The notes under the pieces: generated by a model
Told to the model about the DNA's origin: nothing
Seen by the model: only the letters and a program-made list of their open reading frames with translations
The model's database searches: none
Translations under genes and position numbers: made by a program
From: Bacteroidales bacterium
GTDB taxonomy: Bacteria > Bacteroidota > Bacteroidia > Bacteroidales > UBA12077
DNA length: 6,211 nucleotides
Direction: 5' to 3'
Assembly (NCBI GenBank): GCA_030600625.1
Contig: JAUVLS010000088.1
Location: forward strand, 1-6,211
Shown: positions 4,139-6,211 of the stretch, piece by piece
Layout of the letters: every line of letters starts with the position of its first letter
How positions within the stretch are numbered: position 1 is the first letter of the stretch

Positions 4139-6130
4139 ATGAAAAAAATAATTTTATTAACACTGGCACTTGTACAATTCAATTTGGTAAACGCACAAAC
4201 TAAAAAAGACAGTTTGCCGGGAGACTCTTCATTACCTTCTTCAAAAGAAGAACTTGTTCAACTCATGGATTGCGAAAAAGGCAACTATAAATATTCTGCA
4301 GAAGATTACTTTCAGAAACCACGGCAATCTTCGTTTAAATTTTCACCTGATGGATTGTACTTTTCATATAAGGAAAAAGATGAAAACAGCAAAAGTCATG
4401 TTTATGTAAAAAACACAGAAACAGGTGAAATAAAAAAAGTAATTGAGGAAAAAGAGGAATTAATCAGAGGTTACCTCTGGGCAAATAATAATCGTCTTGC
4501 CTACGTAATGGACAAAGGAGGTAATGAAAACTACCATCTTTTTGCTGTTGATTTAGACGGTAGTAATCAGGTAGATTTAACTCCTTTTGATGGAGTTCGG
4601 GTAGGAATTTCAAACGATTTAAAAGATCAACCTGATTACATGATTATCCAAATGAACAAGGATAATCCACAAATTTTTGAACCTTATAAAATCAATATAA
4701 AAACGGGTGAGTTAGTTAAATTATTTGAGAACAAGGATCCTGCAAACCCAATTTCAGGATATGATTTTGATAAAGATGGTAATTTAAAAGCATATACCCA
4801 ACAACAGAATGGAACAGAGTATGTGTTATATTACAGAACCTCTGAAGACAAATCCTTTGAAAAAATAATTAAAACTTCCTGGAAAGACAATTTCTACATA
4901 GTAGGTTTCGATTATACAACTGAAAATCCTCATGACGCTTATGTAATTTCCAATATAGAGAGCAACACTAACGAAATCATTCTATATGATTTTGAAAATA
5001 AAAAAACCATTAAAAAAGTTTATCACAATAATACCTTTGATGTAAATGGTTTAAGTAGATCCCGAAAAAGAGGTTATGAAGTAGATTATTATCACTATAC
5101 CGGAGAAAAAAAACATATTATACCTGTAAGTGAAACGTATAATAAACTCCATAAAACATTTCTAAATCAATTTGGTGATAAAGAGTTTTTTATCACCAAT
5201 AAAACAGATGAAGAGGATAAATATTTAATCTACGTTACAAGTGATAAACTCTATGGCGTTTATTACTTGTATAACGCCAAAAAAGATTCTTTTAAAGAGA
5301 TCCTGAATTTAATGCCTCAGTTGAAAGAAGAAGATATGGCCGAGATGCGTCCGATAAAGTTTAAGTCTAGAGACGGGCTTACGATATATGGTTATCTTAC
5401 TATACCAAAAGAAGCCAAAAACGGAAAAAAAGCACCTCTTATTGTCAATCCGCACGGGGGACCTTACGGGCCGCGTGATAATTGGGGGTTTAATCCTGAA
5501 ACACAATTATTTGCCAGCAGAGGATATATGACACTTCAATTAAACTATAGAGGCTCCGGTGGTTATGGAAAGGAATTTTACTTAGCAGGAAATAAGCAAA
5601 TCGGCCGTAAAATGCTTGATGATTTGGAAGATGGTGTAGAATATGTTAAATCATTGGGTATTATTGATGAAAATAAAATTGCTATTTATGGAGGAAGTTA
5701 TGGAGGATTGGCAACTTTAGGTAGTTTAGTAAAAACCCCTGATTTATATACCTGTGGTATTGATTATGTAGGAGTGTCTAATTTATTTACATTTTTTAAA
5801 TCGTTCCCTCCGTATTGGAAACCTTATTTAGGTCAGGTATATGAGCAGTGGTATGATGAAAATGATACTGAAGATCAAAAAATTATGAAAGAAGTATCTC
5901 CGGCTCTTCACGTTGATAAAATGAATAAACCACTGTTTGTTGTTCAAGGTGCCAATGACCCTCGTGTAAATATTAACGAATCTGACCAAATTGTTAAGAA
6001 TTTAAGAAACAGAGGTTTTGATGTGCCTTATATGGTAAAATACAATGAAGGCCATGGGTTTGGACACGAGGAGAATAGAATTGAATTATATAAATGTATG
6101 ATGGGATTCTTTGCTAAACACTTAAAATAA
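4139..6130 (+). CDS. Secreted S9-family serine peptidase (prolyl oligopeptidase-like, S9C type)
   Basis: The 663-residue protein begins with a clear signal peptide: KK at 2-3, a hydrophobic core to about 17, and a probable cut at VNA/Q (19/20). There is no lipobox cysteine, so a soluble periplasmic or exported enzyme is likely; no type IX secretion C-terminal domain is seen. Residues of about 50-400 look like the beta-propeller that restricts access to short peptides, beginning with SAEDYFQKPRQSSFKFSPDG, a pattern typical of S9C acylaminoacyl-peptidase-like enzymes. The alpha/beta-hydrolase domain follows: HGGP (439-442, oxyanion hole region), NYRGSGGYG (469-477), nucleophile elbow GGSYGG with Ser520, Asp607 in NDPRVN, and His639 in EGHGFG. 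The catalytic triad is therefore complete. It should release di- or oligopeptides or acylated residues from short peptides for nutrition; specificity cannot be read off. Length is normal. The start is set by the signal peptide. Confidence 0.95.
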   Translation: MKKIILLTLALVQFNLVNAQTKKDSLPGDSSLPSSKEELVQLMDCEKGNYKYSAEDYFQKPRQSSFKFSPDGLYFSYKEKDENSKSHVYVKNTETGEIKKVIEEKEELIRGYLWANNNRLAYVMDKGGNENYHLFAVDLDGSNQVDLTPFDGVRVGISNDLKDQPDYMIIQMNKDNPQIFEPYKINIKTGELVKLFENKDPANPISGYDFDKDGNLKAYTQQQNGTEYVLYYRTSEDKSFEKIIKTSWKDNFYIVGFDYTTENPHDAYVISNIESNTNEIILYDFENKKTIKKVYHNNTFDVNGLSRSRKRGYEVDYYHYTGEKKHIIPVSETYNKLHKTFLNQFGDKEFFITNKTDEEDKYLIYVTSDKLYGVYYLYNAKKDSFKEILNLMPQLKEEDMAEMRPIKFKSRDGLTIYGYLTIPKEAKNGKKAPLIVNPHGGPYGPRDNWGFNPETQLFASRGYMTLQLNYRGSGGYGKEFYLAGNKQIGRKMLDDLEDGVEYVKSLGIIDENKIAIYGGSYGGLATLGSLVKTPDLYTCGIDYVGVSNLFTFFKSFPPYWKPYLGQVYEQWYDENDTEDQKIMKEVSPALHVDKMNKPLFVVQGANDPRVNINESDQIVKNLRNRGFDVPYMVKYNEGHGFGHEENRIELYKCMMGFFAKHLK

Positions 6131-6149
6131 GAACTTCTCACAACACAAA

Positions 6150-6175
6150 ATAACCGCCATTTTAATGGCGGTTAT
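6150..6175. terminator. Symmetrical hairpin after the peptidase gene, probably a bidirectional terminator
   Basis: ATAACCGCCATT (6150-6161) and AATGGCGGTTAT (6164-6175) are perfect 12-base arms around TT. It starts 20 bases after the peptidase stop. On the plus strand no T-run follows beyond TTATT; on the minus strand the stem is followed by TTTG, slightly better. This fits a shared terminator between convergent genes. Confidence 0.65.
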
Positions 6176-6211
6176 TCAGACCATTGGCAAGCATTTCACA
6201 CCATGCAGTTC

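Noticed and set aside
5309..5506. 65-codon minus-strand ORF within the peptidase gene
   Set aside because: It is antisense to the conserved hydrolase domain start (around HGGP), so it is explained by the coding constraint on the other strand.
6176..6211. tRNA or other RNA gene at the right edge
   Set aside because: The visible bases show no T-arm or acceptor pattern, and the hairpin is better explained as a terminator.

Overview
The window is AT-rich chromosomal DNA, most likely from a member of the Bacteroidota. Three things suggest this: the typical Bacteroidota -7 promoter element TAnnTTTG (often TAnnTTTGCA) stands in front of several genes, there are no purine-rich Shine-Dalgarno sequences, and the encoded proteins resemble those families (a Bacteroidota-type 63-residue cold shock protein, a secreted S9 peptidase). 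A more exact placement, for example a marine Bacteroidales/Marinilabiliales lineage, is only a guess.

Layout: (1) 1-786, minus strand, the N-terminal 262 codons of a DEAD-box RNA helicase that runs off the left edge. (2) 787-1000, a divergent promoter region with a TAnnTTTG element for each direction. (3) 1001-1192, a CspA-family cold shock protein, followed by a strong hairpin/T-run terminator at 1219-1251. (4) 1432-2544, a class I SAM-dependent methyltransferase with an NPPW motif and an N-terminal half of about 180 residues that I cannot assign. (5) 2657-3487, a CvfB-type RNA-binding protein (S1-like folds plus C-terminal winged helix), with its -7 element only 8 bases from the ATG. (6) 3581-3835, a SemiSWEET sugar transporter. 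(7) 3836-4138, a gene-free stretch of about 300 bases with several hairpins. (8) 4139-6130, a secreted S9-family (prolyl oligopeptidase-like) serine peptidase, followed by a 12-bp symmetrical hairpin.

How the genes may work together: the helicase and cold shock protein both act on RNA structure, are transcribed divergently, and look like a cold-adaptation pair. CvfB is also an RNA-binding protein, and the methyltransferase has a motif shared by enzymes that methylate RNA, DNA or protein glutamine, so the left two thirds of the window lean towards RNA and translation. The SemiSWEET and the peptidase are probably independent nutrient-uptake genes. Apart from the helicase/Csp pair the genes seem to be separate units with their own promoters or terminators. 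I see no transposase, CRISPR array, tRNA, rRNA, toxin-antitoxin or defence locus. The least explained parts are the N-terminal half of the methyltransferase and the 3836-4138 intergenic region.
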